A DNA stretch of 64,000 nt from Halalkalicoccus jeotgali B3 (GTDB lineage: Archaea; Halobacteriota; Halobacteria; Halobacteriales; Halalkalicoccaceae), in assembly GCF_000196895.1 (NCBI RefSeq), contig NC_014297.1, positions 806,001 through 870,000 on the forward strand, written 5' to 3'. The position numbers and the translations under genes were made by a program. This document shows, one piece after another, positions 34,988-43,766 of the stretch; positions within the stretch are counted from its first letter, which is position 1; the number at the start of each line of letters is the position of its first letter. The notes under the pieces were generated by a model. The model searched no databases, had not been told where the DNA came from, and saw only the letters and a program-made list of their open reading frames with translations.

Positions 34988-35341
34988 TCAGCGCCGCTTG
35001 ATGTCGAAGCTCTGCTGATCCGGCGTGAGTTCCTGGAGCAGCGCCTTCATCTTCTCCTCGTCGATCTTGCCCTGGATGCGCCCGCTCTGGGCGAGCGCGA
35101 GCACCTGGCGCTCGACCTGGTCGGCGAAGTCGGGCTTGCTCATGCGCACGGAGTTGAGCCGCTTTCGCGCGCCGTCGGTGAGGTGCTGGCGCAACATTGC
35201 CTTCTTCTGGGCGTCGGCCTGCTGTTGGGCCTGTTGCTGGGCCTCCTCGGCTTCCCCGCCGCCCTGTTGTTGGTCCTGTAGCTGTTCGAGTTTCTTCTGT
35301 CTGAGCTCCTCCAGTCGCTCGTCGTCGGGGCTATCGCTCAT
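34988..35341 (-). CDS. PDCD5/TFAR19-like DNA-binding protein
   Basis: The 117-residue protein matches archaeal PDCD5: an acidic start [15 protein letters not shown], a Gln/Ala-rich coiled stretch, then the helical core [38 protein letters not shown] and the end [17 protein letters not shown]. The archaeal family binds DNA weakly in vitro; cellular role unclear. It lies downstream of rps19e by 43 bases and upstream of the PP-loop gene by seven, the order commonly seen in archaea for the S19e-PDCD5 pair. Confidence 0.92.
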   Translation of the reverse strand: MSDSPDDERLEELRQKKLEQLQDQQQGGGEAEEAQQQAQQQADAQKKAMLRQHLTDGARKRLNSVRMSKPDFADQVERQVLALAQSGRIQGKIDEEKMKALLQELTPDQQSFDIKRR

Positions 35342-35384
35342 GAGTAGTCGTTCCGACGCGGGCGACAAAACGATTACGGAGCGA

Positions 35385-35846
35385 TCAGGCGTAGCGTTCG
35401 AGTTCGGGACGCTCCGCTGTGATCTCGGCGAGCACCTCGCCGGCGGTCTCGTCGAGCAGGCTGCGGCCATCGGCGCTCAGCACGCGGCCCGCGTCGCCCT
35501 GCTGGGTGACGAGGTCTTCTTCTTCGAGCTGCTGGAGGATCGTCCGGATGAGGTTGTCGCTGCCGTCGGTCTGTTTCGGCGGGGCGACCGTATATCGGTT
35601 CGAGCCGCGCTTTGCGCTCCCGTAGTGGGTCGCGAGGCGCTCGACGCCGACGGGACCGTCGATGGCGACGCGTCGCAGCAGGCTCGCCGCACGGACCGTC
35701 CAGAAGTCCTCGCGCTCGGGCGGGAGTTCGCGGCTCGCGCCGGTCTTGACGTAGGCTGCCCAGTCGGGCGCCTCGAGTCGGTCGGCCAGGCGCTCCGAGA
35801 GCGCCTCGATCAGCTCGTCGGCCGGAACGTCGTAGAGCGTCGTCAT
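35385..35846 (-). CDS. rps19e: Small ribosomal subunit protein eS19
   Basis: From [20 protein letters not shown] (35846) the protein has 153 residues, right for archaeal S19e. [37 protein letters not shown] and [13 protein letters not shown] are the conserved rRNA-binding parts, and the end is a winged-helix. It is in the small ribosomal subunit. It heads a probable operon with PDCD5 and the PP-loop gene, and its promoter region is shared divergently with thiL. Confidence 0.97.
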   Translation of the reverse strand: MTTLYDVPADELIEALSERLADRLEAPDWAAYVKTGASRELPPEREDFWTVRAASLLRRVAIDGPVGVERLATHYGSAKRGSNRYTVAPPKQTDGSDNLIRTILQQLEEEDLVTQQGDAGRVLSADGRSLLDETAGEVLAEITAERPELERYA

Positions 35847-35934
35847 TGCCCGAAGTTCGGCGCTGGCGTGTTTAAAAGCATCGTTGTCACGATTCGACCG
35901 GGCCGTTTTTGCGTTTCTCGGCGGATGGTCTGGT

Positions 35935-36798
35935 ATGGACGAACGGGCCGCCCTCCGGATGCTCTCGGGGGCGCTTTCACACGCCGGCGACGACGCCGCC
36001 GTCGTCGAGGACCTGCTGGTCACAACGGACATGCTTCACGAGACGACCGACTTCCCCGAGGGGACGACGCGCTACACCGCCGGGTGGCGGGCCGTCGGGG
36101 CCTCGCTGTCGGACGTCGCGGCGATGGGCGGGGCGGCCACGGCGGCGGTCGCGGTCTACGCCGCCCCCGCCTTCGAGGACGAACAGCTCCGGAAGTTCGT
36201 CGCGGGCGCGAGCGAGGTCTGCGAGGCCGTCGACGGAGCGTACGTCGGCGGCGATCTCGACACCCACGAGGAGTTCACCGTCGCGACGACGGTCGTCGGC
36301 CGGGCCGCCGATCCCGTCTACCGTTCGGGGGCGCGACCCGGCGAGGCGGTCTGTGTCACCGGGTCGCTCGGACGCAGCGCCGCAGCCCTCGAACTGTTTC
36401 ACGACGGTGAGTACACCCGGGCGAACGACCTGTTCCGGTTCGAGCCCCGGGTCGGCGCCGGGCGCGCGCTCGCGTCCCACGCGAGTTCGATGATGGATTC
36501 GAGCGACGGGTTGGCCCGCTCGCTGCATCAACTCGCCGAGGCGAGCGACTGTGGCTTTGCGATCGAGAGCGGTGTGGTTCCGGTTGCCGGAGCGCTACGG
36601 GAGGTGGTCGAGGACCCCTTCGAGCGGGGCGTGTTCTTCGGCGAGGACTTCGAACTCGTGTTCACGCTCCCGAAGACCGCGGTTTCGACGGTCGAAGGGA
36701 GCTCGCCGACGCCGATCACGGTCATTGGGGAGGTAACCGAGGGGGGCGTCGAGATGGACGGCAACGCGCTCGCAGACCGGGGGTACACCCACGGCTGA
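35935..36798 (+). CDS. thiL: Thiamine-monophosphate kinase
   Basis: The 287-residue enzyme phosphorylates thiamine monophosphate to the diphosphate cofactor. It starts at MDERAALRMLSGALSHAGDD. Metal and ATP-binding acidic motifs are GDDAAVVE, TTDMLHETTDFPEG (family DxLxExxHF), SDVAAMGG, and SSDGLARSLHQLAE, with GEDFELVFTLP near the end. It is shorter than many bacterial ThiL proteins at the N-terminus, where about 20 residues are missing, but all catalytic residues are kept. Tail-to-tail with the site-2 protease gene. Confidence 0.9.
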   Translation: MDERAALRMLSGALSHAGDDAAVVEDLLVTTDMLHETTDFPEGTTRYTAGWRAVGASLSDVAAMGGAATAAVAVYAAPAFEDEQLRKFVAGASEVCEAVDGAYVGGDLDTHEEFTVATTVVGRAADPVYRSGARPGEAVCVTGSLGRSAAALELFHDGEYTRANDLFRFEPRVGAGRALASHASSMMDSSDGLARSLHQLAEASDCGFAIESGVVPVAGALREVVEDPFERGVFFGEDFELVFTLPKTAVSTVEGSSPTPITVIGEVTEGGVEMDGNALADRGYTHG

Positions 36799-36799
36799 G

Positions 36800-37906
36800 T
36801 CAGCCGATAACCTGGATCGGTACCGGCGTGAAACACAGCAGCCCGAGGACGATCGCGAGCACGCCGATCGCGATCCGGCCGGTCCCGAGCTTCCGGTCGT
36901 CGATCGGTGTCGCAGAGCCCACGAAGGAGAACACGAGCGCGAGGACGCCCCAGAACACCCAGATGAACGCGGTGTCGCCGGGGATCTCCCGGACGTAGTA
37001 GAGGTAGGCCGCAAGCGAAAAGAGGATCGCGGGAACGAAGGCGGCGACCCGATCCTGCTCCTCGCCGAGGATCGCTCGCAGGATATGCCCGCCGTCGAGC
37101 TGCCCGACCGGGATCATGTTCAGGAAGGTGACGAACATCCCCACCCAGCCCCCGATCACGACCGGGTTGACGGAGGTCGCGGGGTCGTCGTAGCGAAGGG
37201 GCTGGTCGACGAGCCACGCCAGCCCTTCGAGCAACGGCGGGTAGCCAAGTTCGATTTGGACGGCGTTGGGATCCCCGAGCAGACCGGCGGGCGCGGTCAC
37301 CGGCGGGAGATGCAACCCGACGACGGTGACGACGATCGTGGCTATCAGCCCGGCAAGCGGACCCGCGACCCCGATGTCGAACAGCGCCTTTCGGCTCGGG
37401 ATCTGCCCTTTCATCTTGATGACCGCTCCCATCGTCCCGATGAGGGTCGGAATCGGGATGAAATACGGCAGCGAAGCGTTCACCCGGTGGTACCGGCTCA
37501 ACACATAGTGGCCGAATTCGTGGACGCCGAGGACGCCCATGATCGCCAGGGTAAAGGGCCACGCCCGGAGGACTTCCGAGGAGAAGGGATCGAGGTGGTA
37601 CCACAGCGACCCCGCAAACAGCGTCGAGACGACCGTGGCGGCGAACAGGACGACGTTCGTCCACGGGACGCCGTCGATTCCGATCTCGATCGGCTCGGCG
37701 ACCAGCACCCACTCGCCGTACTCGCGGGTCAGGCGGACCTCGTAACCACGCTCGCGAAACGCCGGCCAGAGCTCTTCGAGTACGGTTTGGCCGGATGTCC
37801 GTGGCGTCCCGTAGTATCGGAGGGCGCCATCGTCCGCGTCGGTCTCATAGACCTCGAAAACCCTCTCGATTCGCGAGACCGGCGGGCCCGTCTGGGGCTC
37901 ACTCAT
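36800..37906 (-). CDS. Site-2 protease family membrane metalloprotease (M50)
   Basis: The start MSEPQTGPPVSRIERVFEVY (37906) gives 368 residues. A soluble N-terminal domain of about 85 residues precedes six or more membrane segments. The zinc site is HEFGH at 129-133 (VLGVHEFGHYVLSRYH), with the third ligand in PVGQLDGGHILRA. ATP-independent intramembrane cleavage is the known family activity. The target is unknown. The gene faces thiL and is followed upstream by the small winged-helix-like gene. Confidence 0.9.
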   Translation of the reverse strand: MSEPQTGPPVSRIERVFEVYETDADDGALRYYGTPRTSGQTVLEELWPAFRERGYEVRLTREYGEWVLVAEPIEIGIDGVPWTNVVLFAATVVSTLFAGSLWYHLDPFSSEVLRAWPFTLAIMGVLGVHEFGHYVLSRYHRVNASLPYFIPIPTLIGTMGAVIKMKGQIPSRKALFDIGVAGPLAGLIATIVVTVVGLHLPPVTAPAGLLGDPNAVQIELGYPPLLEGLAWLVDQPLRYDDPATSVNPVVIGGWVGMFVTFLNMIPVGQLDGGHILRAILGEEQDRVAAFVPAILFSLAAYLYYVREIPGDTAFIWVFWGVLALVFSFVGSATPIDDRKLGTGRIAIGVLAIVLGLLCFTPVPIQVIG

Positions 37907-37959
37907 CACTCCGCGTTCGGCCTCGAGAAATATAAGGGTTCGACGGACGCCCGCTTCGC

Positions 37960-38205
37960 TCAGACCGGACTGACGCGCCAGGTCGTCGCACTCGTATAGG
38001 ACCACTTCTCGATCTCTAGGTCCTCGGCGGAGTCGCTGAGTTTGACCATCAGCGCGCCGATCTCTTTCGCGGAGAGGCCGACGTCGTCGGCGATGAACTT
38101 GCTCTTGAAGTAGAGTTCGCCGTCGGCTGCGCGGCTATTAAGGTACTGTTTAAGTCGCGCTTCCTTCGATTCCTGGGTCATGGAGGGCTGGGTAGTGGTG
38201 CTCAT
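37960..38205 (-). CDS. Small conserved haloarchaeal protein (DUF7123-like, winged-helix-like)
   Basis: The 81-residue product contains KEARLKQYLNSRAADGELYF and KSKFIADDVGLSAKEIGALM, which reads like a small winged-helix domain with recognition helix SAKEIGALMVKLSDS, and ends WSYTSATTWRVSPV. I recall the family as DUF7123, present in nearly all haloarchaea. A transcription-regulatory role is likely but unproven. It has its own TATA-containing promoter and is divergent from an AT-rich intergenic stretch. Confidence 0.75.
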   Translation of the reverse strand: MSTTTQPSMTQESKEARLKQYLNSRAADGELYFKSKFIADDVGLSAKEIGALMVKLSDSAEDLEIEKWSYTSATTWRVSPV

Positions 38206-38237
38206 CGCCTTTCTCGTCCGTCCCTTAACCTGGTGAT

Positions 38238-38250
38238 AATGTTATAAGGG
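38238..38250 (-). promoter_or_regulatory. TATA box of the small winged-helix-like gene
   Basis: On the minus strand the stretch reads about CTTATAACATTAT, 33-45 bases before the ATG at 38205, a good archaeal position with a short leader. Confidence 0.5.
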
Positions 38251-38303
38251 CAGGATGTTTGTCGAGATTTCCTACTACTTCTAGAAAAATTATAGTGAAA
38301 GCA

Positions 38304-38323
38304 ACGTTTCAAAACGCTTCAAA
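38304..38323. repeat. Tandem 10-base repeat in AT-rich intergenic DNA
   Basis: ACGTTTCAAA is followed directly by ACGCTTCAAA (one mismatch), one DNA turn apart. It lies in the 243-base gap 38206-38448, upstream of the winged-helix-like gene promoter, so it may be a site for a dimeric regulator. An additional TATA-like CTTATATCTA stands at 38359-38368 without a gene behind it on the plus strand. Confidence 0.4.
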
Positions 38324-38448
38324 CGAGCCGTAGACGGTTTATCCGACGTTCTCCTTCGCTTATATCTAACTACGGGTTACTCGCATACATACCTGTCGTT
38401 TCCTACCCGATAGCAGGCACGTTTCGTTCAGTTCCGAGTGTGTTCGCC

Positions 38449-39264
38449 TCAAACGCGGGTGTGGACCCAGAACTCCTCGTCGGCCGTCACTTCCTTTTTG
38501 AAGATCGGGACCTCGTCCTTGAGCCGGTCGATTCCGTCCTCGACCGCCCGAAACGCCTCCTTGCGGTGGCCCGCGAGCACGACCACGAAAACGATGTCCG
38601 CGCCCGCCTCGATCACGCCCGTCCGGTGGTGCATCAGGACCTCGTAGATGCCCTCGCGCGCTTCGAGTTCCTCGCGGATCGTCGTGAAGCGCTGTTGTGC
38701 AACCCCTTCGTAGGTCTCGAACTCCAGGAACTCGGTGGGTGCGTCGTCGGCCGAGTCCTTCTTCCGTACCCTCCCAGTGAACGTCGCGATCGCACCCGCA
38801 CGGTCGGCCCGTGGAGAACCCTTCGCGCGCCGAACTAGTGACTCGAGGGTGACGTACGGTTCGGACGCTTCGAGGGCGTCGATGGCACCCTCGGGATCGA
38901 TAGCGTCCCCGCGGTCACCCATCGCGATCGCCTCGCCGGCGTACTCGGCGTCACCCAGCACGACCTGCGGAATCGCCGCCTCGGGAAACCCCTCGACGAG
39001 GGCGTACTCGTGGGTCGGCGCGAGGTCATCGAGCGTCTCGGCGAGGGTTCGGTTCTCGCCGGCGCCGGTCCAACCGTCCTCGGACAGTTCGTAGCTACTC
39101 GTGGCCCCGGATTCGCGGTAGGTGGGGCCCGTCGCCTTGCTCATCTCCGAGCGGGTGCTGGCGATCGTGGCGACGCGGCCGCGGTCGGCGAGACGGTCGG
39201 TAAGCGTTTCGACGAGTCGCGTCGTTTCCACGTCGGCGGTGCCGACGATCCCGAGGACGTGCAT
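38449..39264 (-). CDS. MobB-MoaE fusion: molybdopterin synthase large subunit with GTP-binding part
   Basis: The 271-residue protein starts MHVLGIVGTADVETTRLVET, a degenerate P-loop of the MobB type (usual GxxGxGKTT; here the lysine is replaced), and has the MobB-like GFPEAAIPQVVLGD. From about residue 145 a complete MoaE domain follows: GAIATFTGRVRKKD, TEFLEFETYEGVAQQRFTTI, YEVLMHHRTGVIEAGADIVFVVV, HRKEAFRAVEDGIDRLKDEVPIFKKE. MoaE builds molybdopterin dithiolene with MoaD. The P-loop change suggests the MobB part may not bind GTP. It is divergent from pyrH. Confidence 0.9.
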   Translation of the reverse strand: MHVLGIVGTADVETTRLVETLTDRLADRGRVATIASTRSEMSKATGPTYRESGATSSYELSEDGWTGAGENRTLAETLDDLAPTHEYALVEGFPEAAIPQVVLGDAEYAGEAIAMGDRGDAIDPEGAIDALEASEPYVTLESLVRRAKGSPRADRAGAIATFTGRVRKKDSADDAPTEFLEFETYEGVAQQRFTTIREELEAREGIYEVLMHHRTGVIEAGADIVFVVVLAGHRKEAFRAVEDGIDRLKDEVPIFKKEVTADEEFWVHTRV

Positions 39265-39354
39265 ACCTCGAAAAAGTGGGGTTCGGCCTTGTACGTGTCG
39301 CCGACCGGGAGTTGACAATCCTTAAGCCGGGGACGGGGCTACCCGGGTGCAAGC

Positions 39355-40080
39355 ATGAACGTGGTCGTCTCTATCGGCGGCAGCGTCCTCGCACCGGACC
39401 TCGGCGCGAACCGGGTCGAGGACCACGCCGACGTTATCCGAGAACTCGCCGATGAGGGCTGTTCGATCGGAACGGTCGTCGGTGGCGGCGGGGTCGCACG
39501 CGAGTACATCTCCACCGCCCGGAACCTCGGAGCCAACGAGATCGAACTCGATCAGTTGGGGATCGACGTCACCCGGCTCAACGCCAGACTGTTGATCGCG
39601 GCGCTGGGCGAGGCAGTCGTCCCCGCACCGGTCAAGGACTACGAACAGGCGGGCGAGGTCCTGCGGGACGGCGACGTCTGTGTGATGGGTGGGGTCGCGC
39701 CGGCCCAGACCACCGACGCCGTCAGCGCCGCCCTCGCCGAATACACGAACGCCGACTTGCTGGTGTACGCGACGAGCGTCCCGGGCGTGTTCAGCGCCGA
39801 CCCGAACGAGGACCCCGATGCCGAGCGCTTCGAGGAGATTACTGCCACCGAACTGGTCGACACGATCGCGGACATCGAGATGAGCGCGGGCTCGTCCGCA
39901 CCCGTCGACCTGCTCGCGGCGAAGATCATCGAGCGCTCGGGGATGCGCACGATCGTCCTCGACGGCACCGAACCCGAGCGGATCGCCTCGGCCGTTCGCT
40001 ACGGCGACCACGAGGGGACCGACGTCGTTCCGGAAGGAGTGGGCGACGAGCCGACCTACTGGGCCGAGGATGAGCGCTGA
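39355..40080 (+). CDS. pyrH: Uridylate kinase (archaeal type)
   Basis: The 241-residue amino-acid-kinase-fold enzyme phosphorylates UMP to UDP. MNVVVSIGGSVLAPDL carries the phosphate loop, VVGGGGVAREYIS and LNARLLIAAL are substrate regions, and NADLLVYATSVPGVFSADP with IEMSAGSSAPVDLLAAKII are typical of archaeal PyrH. It is longer at the C-terminus (about 15 residues, ending YWAEDER) than some homologues. Its last 11 bases overlap the start of lysS, so the two are translationally coupled. Confidence 0.94.
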   Translation: MNVVVSIGGSVLAPDLGANRVEDHADVIRELADEGCSIGTVVGGGGVAREYISTARNLGANEIELDQLGIDVTRLNARLLIAALGEAVVPAPVKDYEQAGEVLRDGDVCVMGGVAPAQTTDAVSAALAEYTNADLLVYATSVPGVFSADPNEDPDAERFEEITATELVDTIADIEMSAGSSAPVDLLAAKIIERSGMRTIVLDGTEPERIASAVRYGDHEGTDVVPEGVGDEPTYWAEDER

Positions 40081-41755
40081 GGACGCCCCGGACGCCGATC
40101 CCTACACGCTTCACGACGACGGTGAGGACGGTAAGGGAGAGAACGGAGATCGCGGCTTCGTCTTCTGGGCCGACGAAATGGCCGACGAGGTCGAAGCTCG
40201 GGAGCCCGACGAGCCGATCGTCATCAAGGGCGGGATCTCCCCCTCCGGTGTGCCTCACATCGGCAACGTCAACGAGATCATGCGCGGGTATTTCGTCGCG
40301 GAAGTCCTTCGCGAGCGGGGCCACGAGGTCCGACAGGTATTCACTGCCGACGACAAGGACCGCCTCAGAGGGCTCCCCCGAAAGTTGGCGGATCTGGAAG
40401 GGAACATCGTCGATCTCGGCGAGGTCGACGCCGGCGCGCTCGGACGCAATCTGGGCAAACCGTATACCGCGATCCCGGACCCCTTCGGCTGCTGTGAGTC
40501 GTATGGCGCGCACTTCTCGACGCTGATCGGGCGCAGCGCCGAGCTGCTCGGAGTCCCTATCGACGTCGTGTCGAACACCGCGATGTACGCCGACGGCGAG
40601 TTCGAGGGCAGTACGCGAACCCTCCTCGAACGCCGCGAGCGCGCCCGCGAGGTGCTCGGCGAGTACCAGGACGGCGTCGACGACTCGTATATCCCGTTTC
40701 TCGCCGAATGCGAGAACTGCGGGCACCTGACCGACCGGATCACCGGTGTCGACCTCGAATCGGGGACGGTCGAGTACGAGTGTGTCGACGTCGAGGCCGG
40801 CGAGCAGGTCATCGACGGCTGTGGTCACGAAGGGACCGCGAGCCTGCGCGACGGCAAGCTCCCGTGGCGCTTCGAGTGGGTCGCCCAGTGGCGGGCGCTC
40901 GGGGTAGATTTCGAGCCCTTCGGTAAGGACCACGCCGAGGGCTCTTGGCCGAGCGGGCAGGACATCGCCCGAAACGTCTTCGACTTCGAGCCACCGGTGC
41001 CGATGGTCTACGAGTGGTTCACCCTCGACGGCGAGGCCTTTTCGTCCTCCGCGGGCAACGTCATGCTCGTCTCGGAGGTCCTCGACCTGGTCGAACCAGA
41101 AGTCCTCAGGTACTTCTTCGCGAAGGACCCGAGCCGTGCGCGGGACTTCAACGTCGGGCGGATCGACCTCCTCGTCGACGAGTTCGATAGGGTAGAGCGG
41201 ATCTACTTCGGGGAGGAGGAGGCCGACGAGCGCGAGCGACAGCGAGCCGAGCGGATCTACCCGTTCTGTGTCGAAGACGCCGACACGGACCGGATCCGGC
41301 TTCCCTACACTTTCGCCGCCGTGTTGGGCATGACCGACGACCCCGAGCTCCGCGAGGAGATCGCCCGCCGGGAGGGACACATCCCTGAAGACGCTTCGGG
41401 AGAGTCCATCGAGAACGCCCTCGCACGCGTCGAACTGGCGCGAAACTGGGCGCGCCAGACCGGAAACGAGTACGACTACGACCTCAAGCGAGCGGAGCTG
41501 CCCGCGGTCGCGGTCGACGAGAACACCGAGCGGGCGCTCTCGGAACTCGCCGACTTCATCGAGACGGGCCACACCCCCGAGGAGATCCAGGGCGAGATCT
41601 ACGAGACCGCCAAGCGAAACGACGTCCCGGTCGGTGACTTCTTCGCGACGGGGTATCGCCTGTTTTTCGATCAGGAACAGGGGCCCAAACTGGGCCAGTT
41701 CCTCGGGAAGCTCGACCGGGAGTTCGTCCTCGCGCGACTCCGCCGCGAGCGATAA
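40070..41755 (+). CDS. lysS: Lysyl-tRNA synthetase, class I
   Basis: The 561-residue enzyme is the archaeal class I LysRS. PHIGNVNE near residue 62 is the HIGH-type motif and SSSAGNVML near 325 is the KMSKS-equivalent. Between them are cysteine motifs ECENCGHL and a helical insertion; the C-terminal alpha-helical anticodon domain is complete to the end (LGKLDREFVLARLRRER). It charges tRNA-Lys. It overlaps pyrH by 11 bases. A C-rich then T-rich stretch (CACTTTTCTTTC) follows the stop and may terminate the transcript. Confidence 0.96.
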   Translation: MSAEDAPDADPYTLHDDGEDGKGENGDRGFVFWADEMADEVEAREPDEPIVIKGGISPSGVPHIGNVNEIMRGYFVAEVLRERGHEVRQVFTADDKDRLRGLPRKLADLEGNIVDLGEVDAGALGRNLGKPYTAIPDPFGCCESYGAHFSTLIGRSAELLGVPIDVVSNTAMYADGEFEGSTRTLLERRERAREVLGEYQDGVDDSYIPFLAECENCGHLTDRITGVDLESGTVEYECVDVEAGEQVIDGCGHEGTASLRDGKLPWRFEWVAQWRALGVDFEPFGKDHAEGSWPSGQDIARNVFDFEPPVPMVYEWFTLDGEAFSSSAGNVMLVSEVLDLVEPEVLRYFFAKDPSRARDFNVGRIDLLVDEFDRVERIYFGEEEADERERQRAERIYPFCVEDADTDRIRLPYTFAAVLGMTDDPELREEIARREGHIPEDASGESIENALARVELARNWARQTGNEYDYDLKRAELPAVAVDENTERALSELADFIETGHTPEEIQGEIYETAKRNDVPVGDFFATGYRLFFDQEQGPKLGQFLGKLDREFVLARLRRER

Positions 41756-41795
41756 TCGGGACAACACTTTTCTTTCGTGCTATTGTCTCACAGGC

Positions 41796-41975
41796 ATGAA
41801 CGAGACGTTCGTTCGACTGTTGTGTCCCGACTGCGGGAAATCGTGGGAACGAAAGCCAAAGGAGCTCCCGGCCCACACCGACCAGTTCGCGTGTGACGGC
41901 TGTACGGCACAGCGACGCACCGCCGAGTTCGCCCGGACCGATCGGGATCTGGACGTCCTCAAGCAGTTCCAGTAG
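41796..41975 (+). CDS. Small zinc-ribbon protein
   Basis: The 59-residue protein has two cysteine pairs (LLCPDCGKSW and FACDGCTAQ), enough for one four-Cys zinc ribbon, and an acidic tail DRDLDVLKQFQ. It is of the haloarchaeal small zinc-binding protein type. It could bind nucleic acid or a protein partner; nothing shows which. It lies between lysS and the PDZ protease gene with short gaps on both sides. Confidence 0.78.
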   Translation: MNETFVRLLCPDCGKSWERKPKELPAHTDQFACDGCTAQRRTAEFARTDRDLDVLKQFQ

Positions 41976-42017
41976 CGGAACCAAACCCATTTGAGCGCCG
42001 GCCGCCGAAAGGGGACA

Positions 42018-43766
42018 ATGAGTACGCTCACGTGGGTCCTCGTGGGTCTCGCGCTCTACTGGGCGATCTTGCTCTCGCTTCGCAACCGAGGGCTGTTGCC
42101 CGAGTACGTCGGGACGCAGGGCCCGATCATCACCCTCCATACGAAACGCGGCCGTGTGCTGTTGGATCGACTCGCGCGCCCGAAGCGCTTTTGGCGGGCG
42201 TTTGGCAACGTCGGCGTCGGGATCGCGCTCGTGGTCATGGCGCTGTCGTTCGCGTTCGTCCTCTTTGCGGCCGTTCAGGCGCTCTATACGCCCGAAACGA
42301 CCGCCAGCGTCGTCACCGAGCCTCGCAACGTCGTCGTGATCCCCGGCGTCAACGACTTCCTTCCCCTCTCAGTGGCTCCCGAGATCGTCTTTGGGCTGCT
42401 GGTCGCGCTGGTCGTCCACGAGGGCGCCCACGGGCTTCTCTGTCGGGTCGAGGACATCGACATCGAGTCGATGGGGGTCGCGCTGCTCGCGATCGTCCCG
42501 ATGGGCGCGTTCGTCGAGCCGAACCACGAGAGCCAGGAGAAGGCCGACCGCGGGGGCAGAACGCGGATGTTCGCCGCCGGCGTCACGGCGAACTTCCTCG
42601 TGACGATCATCGCCTTCGCGCTGCTGTTCGGGCCCGTCGCCGGGTCGATCGCGGTCGCGCCCGGCGTCGCCGTCGGGGGGACCTTCGCGGGATCGCCGGC
42701 CGACGACGCGGGCATCGGCCAGGGCGATCGCATCACCGCCGTCGGGAGCCAGCCGGTCGCGGACGACGGCGAACTCGACGACGCGCTCGCCGGGACCGAC
42801 GGCGAGGCGACGCTGACCCTCGACGGCGAGCGGGAGGTGACCGTCGACCGGGAAGTGAGCGTCGTCGAGGCCGTCGAGAGCGGTCCCAGCGGGCTCGCGG
42901 CCGGCGACCGGATCGCCTCGGTGAACGGCCAGCCGGTGACCACCGAATCCGGGTTCCGCGAGGCGCTCGCCGACCGACCGACCGCGACCGTCGAGACCGC
43001 CGCGGGCCAGGAGCGAACGTTCGCCGCGGGCGCCCTCTCGACGGTCGTCGAGGACAGTCCCGCGAGCGAGGCCGGTATGCCCGCCGGTCAGCAGGTGGTG
43101 ATAACGGCGGTCGACGGCGAACGCGTCGTCGACGGCGGGGAACTAACCACCGTTCTGCAGGGCACCGAGCCCGGCCAGACGGTCGAGATCGAGGCCGTCG
43201 TCGACGGCGAGGTCGAGACCTATGGCGTCGAACTCGGCGAACACCCCGAGGGATACGGTCAGGTCGGCATCCAGGTCCAACCCGGCGTGACCGGGCTAGT
43301 CGTCGACGACCTGGGCGTCCAGCCTTACCCCGCCGGGACCTACCTCTCGATCCTCGACGGCGAGGGATCAGCGACGTTCGTCGGCGCGATTGCGGGTGCG
43401 CTGGTGTTGCCGATCGCGGGGATCGGCGGGCTCGGCTTGCCCTTCAATTTCGCGGGCTTTACCGGTCACGTCACGGAGTTCTACGCCGTTGAGGGGGCGC
43501 TCGCGCCGCTCGGTGGCGGCGTCTTCCTGCTCGCGAACCTGCTGTTTTGGACCGGCTGGATCAACCTCAACCTCGGCTTTTTCAACTGCATTCCGGCCTT
43601 CCCGCTCGACGGCGGGCACATCCTCCGAACGAGCACCGAGGCGGTCGTCTCGCGTCTGCCGATCCGGGGCAGCTACGAGCTGACCAAGACCGTAACGATC
43701 TCCGTGGGGGTGACGATGCTGTTCGGACTGCTCCTCATGGTGTTTGGCCAGGGGTTACTCGTCTAG
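42018..43766 (+). CDS. Site-2 protease with two PDZ domains (M50, RseP-like)
   Basis: The ATG at 42018 (MSTLTWVLVGLALYWAIL) gives 582 residues. The membrane part has the zinc motif HEGAH at 134-138 (VVHEGAHGLLCRVEDI). Two PDZ-like regions follow: about 220-280 (GSPADDAGIGQGDRITAVG) and 290-400 (GPSGLAAGDRIASVNGQPVT and later SPASEAGMPAGQQVV). Membrane segments return after about 445, and LDGGHILRTS provides the third metal ligand. It probably cleaves a membrane-anchored regulator or cleans membrane debris. Overlaps the PadR gene end on the other strand by 12 bases. Confidence 0.9.
   Translation: MSTLTWVLVGLALYWAILLSLRNRGLLPEYVGTQGPIITLHTKRGRVLLDRLARPKRFWRAFGNVGVGIALVVMALSFAFVLFAAVQALYTPETTASVVTEPRNVVVIPGVNDFLPLSVAPEIVFGLLVALVVHEGAHGLLCRVEDIDIESMGVALLAIVPMGAFVEPNHESQEKADRGGRTRMFAAGVTANFLVTIIAFALLFGPVAGSIAVAPGVAVGGTFAGSPADDAGIGQGDRITAVGSQPVADDGELDDALAGTDGEATLTLDGEREVTVDREVSVVEAVESGPSGLAAGDRIASVNGQPVTTESGFREALADRPTATVETAAGQERTFAAGALSTVVEDSPASEAGMPAGQQVVITAVDGERVVDGGELTTVLQGTEPGQTVEIEAVVDGEVETYGVELGEHPEGYGQVGIQVQPGVTGLVVDDLGVQPYPAGTYLSILDGEGSATFVGAIAGALVLPIAGIGGLGLPFNFAGFTGHVTEFYAVEGALAPLGGGVFLLANLLFWTGWINLNLGFFNCIPAFPLDGGHILRTSTEAVVSRLPIRGSYELTKTVTISVGVTMLFGLLLMVFGQGLLV

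Noticed and set aside
40070-41755. Antisense open frame covering lysS
   Set aside because: LysRS motifs identify the plus-strand gene; the antisense frame has no recognisable motif.
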